Source: Phycisphaerales bacterium (GTDB lineage: Bacteria > Planctomycetota > Phycisphaerae > UBA1845 > UTPLA1). Taken from it: a stretch of DNA of 64,000 bases. Positions within the stretch are counted from its first letter, which is position 1; every line of letters begins with the position of its first letter. The DNA is taken from assembly GCA_022360095.1 (NCBI GenBank), contig JAKSDK010001896.1, positions 97,545 through 161,544 of the forward strand, in the 5' to 3' direction. The notes below the pieces were generated by a model. It saw nothing but the letters and a program-made list of their open reading frames with translations. It did not search any database and was not told the DNA's origin. A program made the position numbers and the translations under genes. Positions 18,060 through 27,200 of this stretch are shown here, one piece after another.

Positions 18060-19745
18060 CTAAATGGAGCCACCGGCCGTGACGAACTTCGACTGATCCA
18101 CCTCATAGCAGTCGCAAAGCTTGCCGACGACACTGAGTAAATTCTTGAATTGCGTGTCGGTGAGAATGCCGGTTTTCAAATATTGCTCACCAAACCAGGT
18201 GCTGCCGAGAAAGTAGGCGAGCGGATCGTCAATCCGGCTGAATCGCAAATACTGATACTCGTATACGTGACGCGCCAGACGTTGAAACAGCTCGGTGCCC
18301 GCTGATTCGAGAATCAGGGCGTAGACGTTATTCCGAATATAGGTTTCACGCTCAGCAAGCGTCAGATAGTTCTGAGAAAGCAAGTTGGCCTGAAAGTCGC
18401 ATACGCGGTTCGTCGCGACTCGAGCCAATGCGTGGCCGGGACTCTCGTCCCGGTCGGCGAGGCGGGCCATGGAAGCAGCGGTGATCGATCGGGCACCTGC
18501 CGGTGCGTTGCGATAGATCTCATCCAATAAATCGGCAAGCTGTTCGTAGTATTGCTCATGGTCGGCCTGCCTGGACGTTGCAATGGGAACAAGGCCCGCG
18601 TCGACGGCTTGGTGCCCCCATTCATGGATTGTGCGCGCGGCAAGCATATCGCGCTCGTAGGGCGGCGAAGGAAGATTGAGCCGATCCGTGACCTTGTCGA
18701 GCAGGTTGTAGGCGATCATCCGGCGCCCCACGTGGAGGTAACTGAGCCCGCTTTCCTCCATCTCCGTGTGCGGCATGGGCAGGTCTTCCGGCCGGCGTAG
18801 TGACATGAAAAAACCGCGCGAACGTTCGTCAATCACTTGCAAGTCCGCCTCGATGCTTTTGGCGATCTCATCAGCCGTGTCGCCAAGGGCGCTCCGCACA
18901 GCCTCGATCTCTCGGGGTTTGTCAGGATCCCAAAGGACACGCTCCGGGGGTCCCGTGATGAGTACGCACGGTTGTGTTGCTTCGAGCCATCCACACAGCT
19001 TTTCGGTATGGAGACCTTTCCTCGGCTGGTGGGCCGTTTGAAATTCAGCCATCGCATCTTGGGCCGTCTTTGTCCACGTTCCGATCAGCTCGTCAAGATT
19101 TGCTTGGAGCGAACGGGGTATCAGAAGACCGGTCTGAGGTATTTTGATGAGCGGCTCGATCGTGGCCAGCACGGGTTTCTTCAGCGACTCATGATACAAC
19201 CGTCGAATCCATGGCATGGCCTCTGCAACGGCACGATACGCGACGGCGTCCGGACGATTTGATCGGCGACAACCTTCGCAAAACCGCTCGATTTCTTCAT
19301 CCGTGCAAATCAGGTAGTAGCTCAGGTTTCTCAGCGACGCAGAGATGACTTCGCGCACCAGGCCGAGACGCTCGGCCTGAAAGAACTGGAATGCCGCGAA
19401 CTCACGGTTGGACGTCGCGGGGTCAAAGTCCGTTTCATACAGTAACCATGAGCACTTGTTGAAGGGCTGAGAGTAAGGACGAACGCGAGCGGGTTCGGTC
19501 ACGATGCAGGCATGTTGTAGGCGCGATGGAAACCAATGTCTCGGCGCTTGGGCGGCCAGGTCGGACGCTCGTTGGTCGTAATGGCGAAAGGCTTCGTTGA
19601 ACAGTTCGATCCACCCTTCCGAGACCAACGACCTTTCAAGCAACAGGTCTTGAAAAGTTGCACTCATCCCGTTGGCCGACAGGTGCTCGATCGGAATGAG
19701 AAACATCCGTTTGTCGGAAAGGTAGTAGTCGTACAGATCCTTCAT
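18060..19745 (-). CDS. Putative HEWGH-motif metalloprotein, function unknown
   Basis: 561 residues, no signal peptide or membrane segment, mostly helical and so probably cytoplasmic. I do not recognise the family as a whole. Residues 374-378 are HEWGH, within RTIHEWGHQAVDAG. This fits the HExxH zinc-binding motif of gluzincin-type peptidases, where Glu is the catalytic base and the two His bind metal. A third ligand cannot be fixed; acidic candidates follow in HEQYYEQLADLLDEIYR (about 395-411). The long N-terminal part (1-330) has CSWLLYETDFDP and a CxxC-like FCEGCRRSNR but no known domain. The gene stands between a dockerin protein and DUF1800 on the same strand, with 142 and 365 bp gaps, so it may be a separate unit. 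Confident as a gene, tentative as a metalloenzyme. Confidence 0.82.
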   Translation of the reverse strand: MKDLYDYYLSDKRMFLIPIEHLSANGMSATFQDLLLERSLVSEGWIELFNEAFRHYDQRASDLAAQAPRHWFPSRLQHACIVTEPARVRPYSQPFNKCSWLLYETDFDPATSNREFAAFQFFQAERLGLVREVISASLRNLSYYLICTDEEIERFCEGCRRSNRPDAVAYRAVAEAMPWIRRLYHESLKKPVLATIEPLIKIPQTGLLIPRSLQANLDELIGTWTKTAQDAMAEFQTAHQPRKGLHTEKLCGWLEATQPCVLITGPPERVLWDPDKPREIEAVRSALGDTADEIAKSIEADLQVIDERSRGFFMSLRRPEDLPMPHTEMEESGLSYLHVGRRMIAYNLLDKVTDRLNLPSPPYERDMLAARTIHEWGHQAVDAGLVPIATSRQADHEQYYEQLADLLDEIYRNAPAGARSITAASMARLADRDESPGHALARVATNRVCDFQANLLSQNYLTLAERETYIRNNVYALILESAGTELFQRLARHVYEYQYLRFSRIDDPLAYFLGSTWFGEQYLKTGILTDTQFKNLLSVVGKLCDCYEVDQSKFVTAGGSI

Positions 19746-19818
19746 CGGCTTATGTTGATATTCACCCGTGACTGTTTGTTCATGACCACGCCTTGATGAC
19801 GGGCGTCAGCGCAAGAAT

Positions 19819-19856
19819 CGGGGCCGGACGCTCCATGGTATGTGCGTCCGGCCCCG
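19819..19856 (-). terminator. Strong GC hairpin after the dockerin protein gene
   Basis: A perfect 13-bp inverted repeat (cggggccggacgc / gcgtccggccccg) with a 12-nt loop lies 33 bp beyond the stop of the 472-residue gene. It is well placed as a terminator for that minus-strand gene, although the following bases on the minus strand (attcttgcgc) do not form a real T-run, so it may instead act as an RNA-stabilising 3' hairpin. Confidence 0.55.
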
Positions 19857-19888
19857 AAGTGGTTTCGTAGATCGCCGTGGCTTAGGGA

Positions 19889-21307
19889 CTAAGGACAGAC
19901 CGTGCCGTTCACCAACAGCGAGACGAACGCATCGAGATCGTCCGAGTCGAGCGGCACACCCGTCGGGCCGTCCAACTCTGCACAAATCCCGACCGGCGAG
20001 TTGCCGATGTACATGTCGACAAAGTTCTGAATATCTGCACCGTCGACCGTCGTGCTGTCATCCAGATCGCCGGGGCAATCGCAGATTTCCGGGGCGGCCG
20101 GAGCGAGAACGAGCGAAGTCAATGACGAGGGCGCGATCGGTCGGAAAAGTCCGAGTGTCGCGACTGCGCCTGGTACCGGCGGAGTGTTTGCATCAAAGCG
20201 GAAGTTGTAAAGCGTACCCCATCGGAGGGCGTTGGTCGTGAGATCGTTGCCGGCGGTCCATGTGTTGGTCGCCCAGGTGATGCTGCTGCCGCCGACCGTC
20301 ACGCCCCAGTCGGTGCCGCTGTGAATTTCGCCACTGTGATAATCGCAGTCATGGAAGCCGATGTTGGAGACGCTCACGCCGGCGGGGACCGGAATCGAGA
20401 AAGACTGTCCGGAAGCGTGAGAGTTCAGGTTTTGAACGGCGTATTCGTAGTGCCACATTCCACCGCCAAGATCCGTTACTCGATAGCCCAACCAAAAGCG
20501 ACCGCCGTCGGCATCGTTCATGGGAAGCAGCTTGACGAACGGGTCGGCATCCTGCCAGGCGAAAATGGCCGGTTCTTCCGTCACGGTCGGGCCCAGAGGC
20601 AGCGCGGTGTAGTTCGGCGCGCCGGCCACCGAGACTTCTCGCCAGGAAACGCTGTTGTAGCCGTTCCCGGATTGGGCGTCGTCCTGAGTGACGTACTGTC
20701 CTTCAAAGTAGTACTGCGCGCCTGCGATCGCCAAGTCCGTGGTATGAACCTGCAACCGTCCGATAGTCGGAGCCGATCCGACGGCGTCTCTGCTGAACGG
20801 GCAGGAAAAGACGCCGGTTGTTGCGTTGACGTCCGATTTCGGCCCGAGGAAGCCGTCACAGCCGCTACCGCCTGAACCGTTTCGGGCGCCCGTGTACGGG
20901 TCCGAACACCCCACGCCGAGCACGTTGCAGGTGCCGGTGTTTGCGCAGTTGTCGCACAGGTCTTGATCCAGGGCGCAAAAGCCATGCTTGAGCCAGCTCT
21001 GACCGATGTGCTCGAACTTGCCGTCCATCAAGCGAAACATGTTCTGGGCAATCACCGGGTGTCGAAGGTCAAAACCTTCGTCAATCCAAAGCAACGAACT
21101 CGTTCCGACATTGCACGAAGTGGTCGCGACGGAATAGGCCATGATTCCCCCTAACGTGCCCCATTCCACGATATCATTCTGATTTGAGCCATTATTGCCC
21201 GAGACACCAAGTCCCCCGACGATCACGTCGGGCACTGCCAGAGCCGTCGGCGCAGCCAGACACAGGCTCAACAAGGCCACAATCACAGCATTTTGGCGAT
21301 ACGACAT
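19889..21307 (-). CDS. Secreted planctomycete protein with C-terminal dockerin
   Basis: 472 residues with a signal peptide (AVIVALLSLCLAAPTALA). The mature part starts VPDVIVGGLGVSGNNGS and has the run TSSLLWIDEGFDLRHPVIAQNMFRL. I recognise this as a recurrent planctomycete hypothetical family (PDVIVG...GTTSCNxG...HPVIxQNMYRL) with no known function. The middle is Cys- and Gly-rich, followed by a beta-rich domain with YEYAVQNLNSHASGQSFSIPV. The C-terminal about 65 residues form two dockerin-like calcium loops: GDLDDSTTVDGADIQNFVDM, then LDSDDLDAFVSLLVNGT. ATG is preceded by GAGGG at suitable spacing. It diverges from the pentein-like gene. Confidence 0.9.
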   Translation of the reverse strand: MSYRQNAVIVALLSLCLAAPTALAVPDVIVGGLGVSGNNGSNQNDIVEWGTLGGIMAYSVATTSCNVGTSSLLWIDEGFDLRHPVIAQNMFRLMDGKFEHIGQSWLKHGFCALDQDLCDNCANTGTCNVLGVGCSDPYTGARNGSGGSGCDGFLGPKSDVNATTGVFSCPFSRDAVGSAPTIGRLQVHTTDLAIAGAQYYFEGQYVTQDDAQSGNGYNSVSWREVSVAGAPNYTALPLGPTVTEEPAIFAWQDADPFVKLLPMNDADGGRFWLGYRVTDLGGGMWHYEYAVQNLNSHASGQSFSIPVPAGVSVSNIGFHDCDYHSGEIHSGTDWGVTVGGSSITWATNTWTAGNDLTTNALRWGTLYNFRFDANTPPVPGAVATLGLFRPIAPSSLTSLVLAPAAPEICDCPGDLDDSTTVDGADIQNFVDMYIGNSPVGICAELDGPTGVPLDSDDLDAFVSLLVNGTVCP

Positions 21308-21589
21308 AAATCAACCCTCGTAAAAAGAAAGAAAGTGTTGGTAGAAGCTCTACCGCGATGTAAAAGTGATCATTCCCTACGCAAGCGGATGATGTTGGCT
21401 GCTCGCCGGGGCCCCTTGTTTCACCCGCCCCCTCATCAAACCAGATCCAACCCATTATTATGCCCAGGCGTGCCATGGTTTGCAAGCCCGCTATTATCAG
21501 CGTTAGAGACCCAAAGGCTGATATGGACTATGATCGGTGAGCCGATGGTCTGGGTTCATGATTGAAAAAAGATCGCGGTTTCAAGCCGT

Positions 21590-23800
21590 ATGAGATACGT
21601 CCAGGTCCCCACAACCCGTCCCGGAGGCCATGACCTCCGCACCCTTTTTCATTCGATAATCGGGGCAGGCCTCATTCTAGGTCTTCTCCCGCCGCGGCAG
21701 GCACAGCCTCAGCCGAAACAACTCCAAGATTCTTTGGCACATAAGATTACGGTTGAACAGGAAGTCTTGGAGAACATTCAGGCACAGCCTATTGGAAATC
21801 ACACGCTGAAGGTGCTTCATCTCCCGCAGCCATTTCTTCGACGAGCTGCGGATCGCATCATTCGTTCGACATACCAGGAACGGCATCACAAAGTCGTCTG
21901 GGACAGGGTCGGCGAAGATCAAGAAGAGGCGCCGGATACCAGGGAGCCCCAAGGGCTCGGGAAGACTCAGAACCGAAATATCAAGGTTTGGCCCCGCCGC
22001 CCTTCCTCAAAAGACCTCGAAAACGGACGTCCGTTCGCTGAATCGCGCCCGCCGCTTCGTGGTTTCAGGGTTACATTCGCAAAAGACGGGTCAACGACTT
22101 CGCCGTTTTGCTGGCCGGACAAGTCTGCGCCGGCCATGATCCGTCGTGCCGCCGACATGGTGGCCGAACGACTTGCGAAGGATGGACTGCTTCTCACTAC
22201 GGCTGCGGCTATTGAAACACTCGGGGCCGTTGAAATGGAGCGAGACCCGGCATTGGCGATTCAACGTCTGGCGGCTGTAGGCTTGCCCTTGGACTTGCTT
22301 CCGTATTTTGGATTTTCGAAAGACGGCAAAGACAACGATGTGCGAGCAGTTGTTGGGTTCATCGCCGGACGTTTGGCGAAGGGGGCGACCGTTTCGACGT
22401 TACGGTCCGAAATGCTTTCCGTGCCTTTTCATTTTGTTCCGAGTCATCCTGGTTTTCGCGTTGTTTCGGAGAGCGGTGAGCACGAGATCGGGACCGTACG
22501 CTTGCAGTTGACGCGAGGCACGTATTGGCGCGGCCCCGGCGCCGGAGGAAATCTCGATCTTGCTCGACAACTGATCGAGAAATTGCCGAAGGCTTCCTTT
22601 TTGGCGAGCATCGAGGAAAAGCATCTTGAACCTTTCCTGTCATTGTCGGCCCATTGGCCCATCCAGAGAATGGGCCAGCTTATGATTCTGCCCGAGCCGA
22701 TGGCCGTGTCTCAATGGACGCAGGATAACGGCAAGGCCGGCGTGATTCGCACAAAAAAGCACTTAAAAATCGCCACGATGTTGCCTCGATACGCGAGTCG
22801 GCGCGAGGACGGCTCCGTCTTCGTCCCCGGCGAATCATTCCTGATCGAGAGCCTGGAGTCGACAGGACACACGGTTGTTCAATCGCCCCTGCTGTTTCAA
22901 GGCGGGAACCTTCTGGCGGTCCGAGAACCGGTGAGCGGCGACCGAATCCTTTTGATCGGTGAAGCGGAGATCTATCGGAATACGGCGCTCGGTTTGAATC
23001 GACGGCAGGTGCTCGAGGCGTTTCGTATCGAGTTTGCAGTCGATCGTTGCGTCGTTCTGCCTGCGGTTTCATTTCACCTAGACTTTGATCTTTGTGTGCG
23101 CGCCTTGGGGGAACACGGTTCTCCGTCTGGCTTGGTTGCTTTCGTCAACGACGGACCGGCCGCAGCAGGCATTATTTTGTCGCTGGGCGTCGATGCACTT
23201 GAACGGCACGCCAAGCTGGATGCAACTTCAGCGAAGAAGGCACGGAAGCACTTGAAAGAAGGTCAAGCGGTCAAGTTTCTTGAGATCATCGGCGGCGTTC
23301 TTGGTCGGCATCTCAACCGGCATGGGCACTTTCCGTACTCGTTTGCGAAGTGCTTCGCGGTCGACGCAGTTGATTCCCCAGTCGGCAATTTTCAGCGGTT
23401 TCTATTGGCGATGGACACGTTGGTTTGCGATTCGATCCGACCGCATGATCGTCATGCTGCAGCATACTTGCGGTCATTTGGTCGGCGAGAGAAGGATCGA
23501 AGAGATCTCCATCGTTTGCTGGCCGAACTTGGTTGGCGGGTCGTGAAAGTCCCCAGCCTGGCGGATGGAAATCGCAGCATTAATTATGTTAACGGTATCC
23601 ATGATCGGGGTTCATACCTAATGCCAGTGTATGGAGGACTTTACGCGCCGTTGGATGAGGCTGCGGCGTCGGTTTTCCGCCGTGAATTCGGTGCCACCGT
23701 TTCGGTGATCCCGGTGTTTAGCGGCGAGAGCCAACGCCGTGTTGGTGCCGTGCACTGTTCCGCTGCCGTCTACCCTGCCCTAAGCTCATTTTCAAATTAA
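21590..23800 (+). CDS. Predicted pentein-fold (peptidyl-arginine/agmatine deiminase-like) protein
   Basis: 736 residues from ATG 21590, but the first about 180 residues look unlike ordinary protein and the true start may be ATG 22136 (554 residues). The C-terminal about 370 residues carry the spaced motifs of the pentein (guanidino-modifying) superfamily in the correct order: QWTQDNGKAG (376-385; compare WxRD in agmatine deiminase), FQGGNLL (436-442; compare the GGN strand), SFHLDFD with the His-x-Asp pair at 496/498, and GAVHCSA with the candidate nucleophile Cys723. Pentein enzymes attack guanidino carbons through a covalent Cys adduct, so Arg residues or agmatine-like compounds are possible substrates. 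The match is by motif and spacing only, overall similarity appears remote, and other pentein activities are equally possible. Confidence 0.72.
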   Translation: MRYVQVPTTRPGGHDLRTLFHSIIGAGLILGLLPPRQAQPQPKQLQDSLAHKITVEQEVLENIQAQPIGNHTLKVLHLPQPFLRRAADRIIRSTYQERHHKVVWDRVGEDQEEAPDTREPQGLGKTQNRNIKVWPRRPSSKDLENGRPFAESRPPLRGFRVTFAKDGSTTSPFCWPDKSAPAMIRRAADMVAERLAKDGLLLTTAAAIETLGAVEMERDPALAIQRLAAVGLPLDLLPYFGFSKDGKDNDVRAVVGFIAGRLAKGATVSTLRSEMLSVPFHFVPSHPGFRVVSESGEHEIGTVRLQLTRGTYWRGPGAGGNLDLARQLIEKLPKASFLASIEEKHLEPFLSLSAHWPIQRMGQLMILPEPMAVSQWTQDNGKAGVIRTKKHLKIATMLPRYASRREDGSVFVPGESFLIESLESTGHTVVQSPLLFQGGNLLAVREPVSGDRILLIGEAEIYRNTALGLNRRQVLEAFRIEFAVDRCVVLPAVSFHLDFDLCVRALGEHGSPSGLVAFVNDGPAAAGIILSLGVDALERHAKLDATSAKKARKHLKEGQAVKFLEIIGGVLGRHLNRHGHFPYSFAKCFAVDAVDSPVGNFQRFLLAMDTLVCDSIRPHDRHAAAYLRSFGRREKDRRDLHRLLAELGWRVVKVPSLADGNRSINYVNGIHDRGSYLMPVYGGLYAPLDEAAASVFRREFGATVSVIPVFSGESQRRVGAVHCSAAVYPALSSFSN

Positions 23801-24261
23801 TGTTGGCGATCCTGCTCTGCCGGAAGGGTTTTCGGTCGATAAGGCGTCCAATAATATCGGGCATATAGCTGTCTGCATGCGGATATGTTTGCGAAAGCGG
23901 GTCTGCCATGGTTTTTGGGGGCACCCGTTTTTTTAGAAATCGGCATCATGAAAGTCTTGCATTGCGGACTTCGAATGTGCATAATCGGACTCTAGGAAAT
24001 GAGGAGCAGCCCGTAAATATCTTTATTCAGTCGTACAGGCTGCCAGTGCCTTTGGGAAGTCATTCTTAATTCCCAGCACTGGGCGGGTTCATAATCAAGA
24101 AGGGGCGAGGCGATCATCACAACACATTTATTTTTTGGAGAACTCATAGTTAACCATTTATCGGGACATGGGACAGCTTGCTTCTGCGCCGTGGGAGCAG
24201 GCTGAAGAGGGTTTGTTTACAAAGCGCAAACAAAGCATTTTTCTTACGAAAAGGGGATGAA
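23801..24261. other. 461-bp intergenic region and leader of the 2793-residue gene
   Basis: Contains a terminator-like hairpin for the upstream gene near 23898 and then an AT-richer stretch with no coding character. Close to the giant gene a short inverted repeat (tttgttt at 24212-24218, aaacaaa at 24228-24234) lies about 30 bp before the ATG. No known riboswitch was recognised. The promoter of the giant gene must lie here or read through from upstream. Confidence 0.5.
23898..23934 (+). terminator. Rho-independent terminator of the pentein-like gene
   Basis: CGGG-(TC)-TGCC pairs with GGCA-CCCG across a 12-nt loop, with a two-base bulge, and is followed directly by seven T. It lies about 100 bp after the stop codon at 23800. 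Confidence 0.65.
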
Positions 24262-27200
24262 ATGATGAAGAATGGAAGCGCGAACAGACGGAAGTTTTAT
24301 TGGTGTATGTGTACGCTCGTTTGTGCGAGCGTCCTCGGCATGGTTATCGCAACCACGGCCGATGCAAGACCGGAGGAGGCAGGCAATGTTGCTTGCTTTT
24401 GCTCGATCCAAGACGTGGACGGCAATGTCGTCTCGGATGCGATCGTCTCCTACCGCGGCAGCAAGGGAGAAACCTTCAGGGCGATTCCCAAAGCCGACGG
24501 GAGTTGCTATTTCAAAGATGTTAGCGGCAAAGTCGCCTTTGACATCGAGACCTCTGTCAAGGGGTTCACGAGCCTGACCGTTCATGCGGACCTGCCCGCA
24601 GGCGATCCGGGGAACACGCTTTCCATTCGGTTCAACCAGGACGGAACCGTCTCGGTTGACACGACTCCCCTCCCGGATTTTGCCCGGACATCTCCCGCTT
24701 CCGAACGATTCAGTGGTGTGAGTTCCGCGCCGCCCAGCGGCAAGGGTCCCACCCCGGTCGGCCCGGCTTGTGCGGCCGGCGGCACCGGCGATGAGTGCAC
24801 GGACCCGCTCGTGGCGACGGACGGTTCCCAGCTCGGCTCAACGCTCGACAACACCGGTGGTGCTGATGACTCATCCTGCTCCTTGGGCGACACCGTGGAC
24901 GAGTGGTGGTGCTACACCGCGACGTGCGACGGCACGGCAACGGCCAGCACCTGCAACGCCGGGACGGATGCTCTCTTCGATACTTCACTCACCGTCTATT
25001 CCGCTTGTCCGACAATGCAGGGCGAGTTCGAACTTGCTTGTAGCGATGATGACCCCAGCTGCGGCGTCGCGACCCAATCGACCGCGATGTGGCCGGTGGC
25101 AACGGGCGTCACGTATTTCATTCGCGTGGCCGGTTTCAGCGGCGGCCAGGGTGACTATGAGCTTACCCTGAGTTGTCAGGCTGGCCCGGGCGGCGCTTGT
25201 CCGGGAGCCGGAGACGGCGATGAATGCACCGCTCCGATCGTCGTTGGCGACGGCACGGTCGCGGGCGACCTGGGTGACAACACCGGTTCGACCGGTGACG
25301 ACTCCTCTTGTGCCGCCGGCGACGGTGACACCATCGACGAATGGTATTGCTACACCGCGCCTTGCGACGGCGTAGTCACGATCACGACCTGCTCGGCCGC
25401 GACCATCTTTGATACCGTCCTTTCGGTCTTTGATGCGTGCGGTGGCATGGAAATCGCCTGTAACGATGACACGGCCGGCGTCAATGTGGATTGTGAATTG
25501 GGCGGTGTGAACCGCAAGTCAACAGTTCAGTTCGCAGGTACGGCGGGCATGACTTATTTTGCTCGCGTGTCCGTCTTCGGCGACGACTTCATGGGCTTCG
25601 GCGGTACCGGCACGACGTATGAAATCAGCTTTGATTGCAACGATGCCGGAAATCCGGCTTGTACCGCGACGGCCGGCGATTGCTGTGCCGGCAACGGGAC
25701 CCCGGGTTGTGATGACGTCGATTGCTGTAACACAATTTGTCTCTGCGACCCGTTCTGCTGCGACACGGAATGGGACGACCTGTGTGCGGGTCAGGGCAAC
25801 ATGGGCAACGGTTGTGGTGCCCAGGTGCTTTGTCCGGCATGTGCACCGGAGCCGCCGCCGAACGACAACTGCGCGGACGCGGAAGTCATCGCATGCAACG
25901 GCAGCGCGACGGTGGATAACACCGGAGCGACCTCGGAAGTCGGTGATCCGGACTACAGCTGTATCTTCATGGGCCCCGGCCCGGGTACCGGCTCGGTTTG
26001 GTATCAGTTCGTGGCGACTGACACCGAGGCTGAGATCACCACGGAAAACAGCACCGGTGCTGGCGACACGGTCATCGCGGTTTACTCCGTCGATCCGCTC
26101 GATCCTTGCAACACGCTGGTCGAGATTTGCTGCAACGATGATATCAGCGGCACCAACCTTCTTTCGAAGGTTTGCTGCACGGGTCTGACCATTGGAAACA
26201 CTTATTACATCCAGGTGGCTTCGTTCAACCTTGCCGGCACCGGCGAGATTACGTTGAACGTGAATTGTCCTTGCCCCGTCGGTTGTGTACTCCCGTGCCC
26301 CCCTGGCGGCACGACTGAGCCAGAGCCTTGCGGCGATTCGGTCAATGACGGTTGCAACGGCACTCCGGTTGTCGCCAGCGATTGCTGTGTCGCCAACGGT
26401 ACGCCGGGTTGTGACGATCTTGACTGTGAAACGATCGTCTGTGGTTTGGATCCCTTCTGCTGCGACACGTCGTGGGATGGGACCTGTGCGGGGATCGCCG
26501 CGGATAACTGCGCCGCTCTGTGTGGCGACATCTCGTTCCCGACCACGCCGATCGCTTGCGGCGAAACGGTTTGCGGAACCTCGTGGGCCGATGGAGGCAC
26601 GCGTGACACCGACTGGTACTTGCTCACTCTCACGGAGCAGTCCATTGTCACTTGGACGTTGTCGGCTCAGTTCCCCGGCTTCATTGCCATTCTGACCGAC
26701 AATTGCCCCGTCACCGCGGCGGACATTCTGGTTCAAGGGAACACGCCTGACGATTGTTCGGAAAACGCAGTGGTTTCTCTCTGCCTCGAGGCCGGTAGTT
26801 ATCACCTCTTCGTCGGTATCGGCGATGCTGGTGGCGCGATCTTCGAAGGCTTCCCCTGCGACAGCAACTTCAATGACTATGTGGCCACAGTGACTTGCGA
26901 GCCTTGCACGATTCCGACAGGAGCTTGTTGTCAGCCCGCCAGTGTCTGTGTGCCTGATCTGACGGAAGACGCTTGTTTCGCCGCTGGTGGTCTCCAGTGG
27001 TCCGAAGGTGTCGCATGTGCTCCGGGTCTCTGCGAGTCTCCTGCGAACGACCTTTGTGATGACGCGATCCCGGTGGGAGCGCTTCCGGCAACCGTGATGG
27101 GGAACACCGAGTTGGCGAGCGTTGACACGAATGCTCCGAGCCCGTGTGGCGCCTTCACTGACGTCGAGGTTGGTGGTGTCTGGTACTCGGTCACAGGAAA

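Noticed and set aside
25519..26805. 428-codon minus-strand frame inside the 2793-residue gene
   Set aside because: Arg/Val/Thr-rich shadow sequence with no domain; the plus strand encodes recognisable modules throughout.
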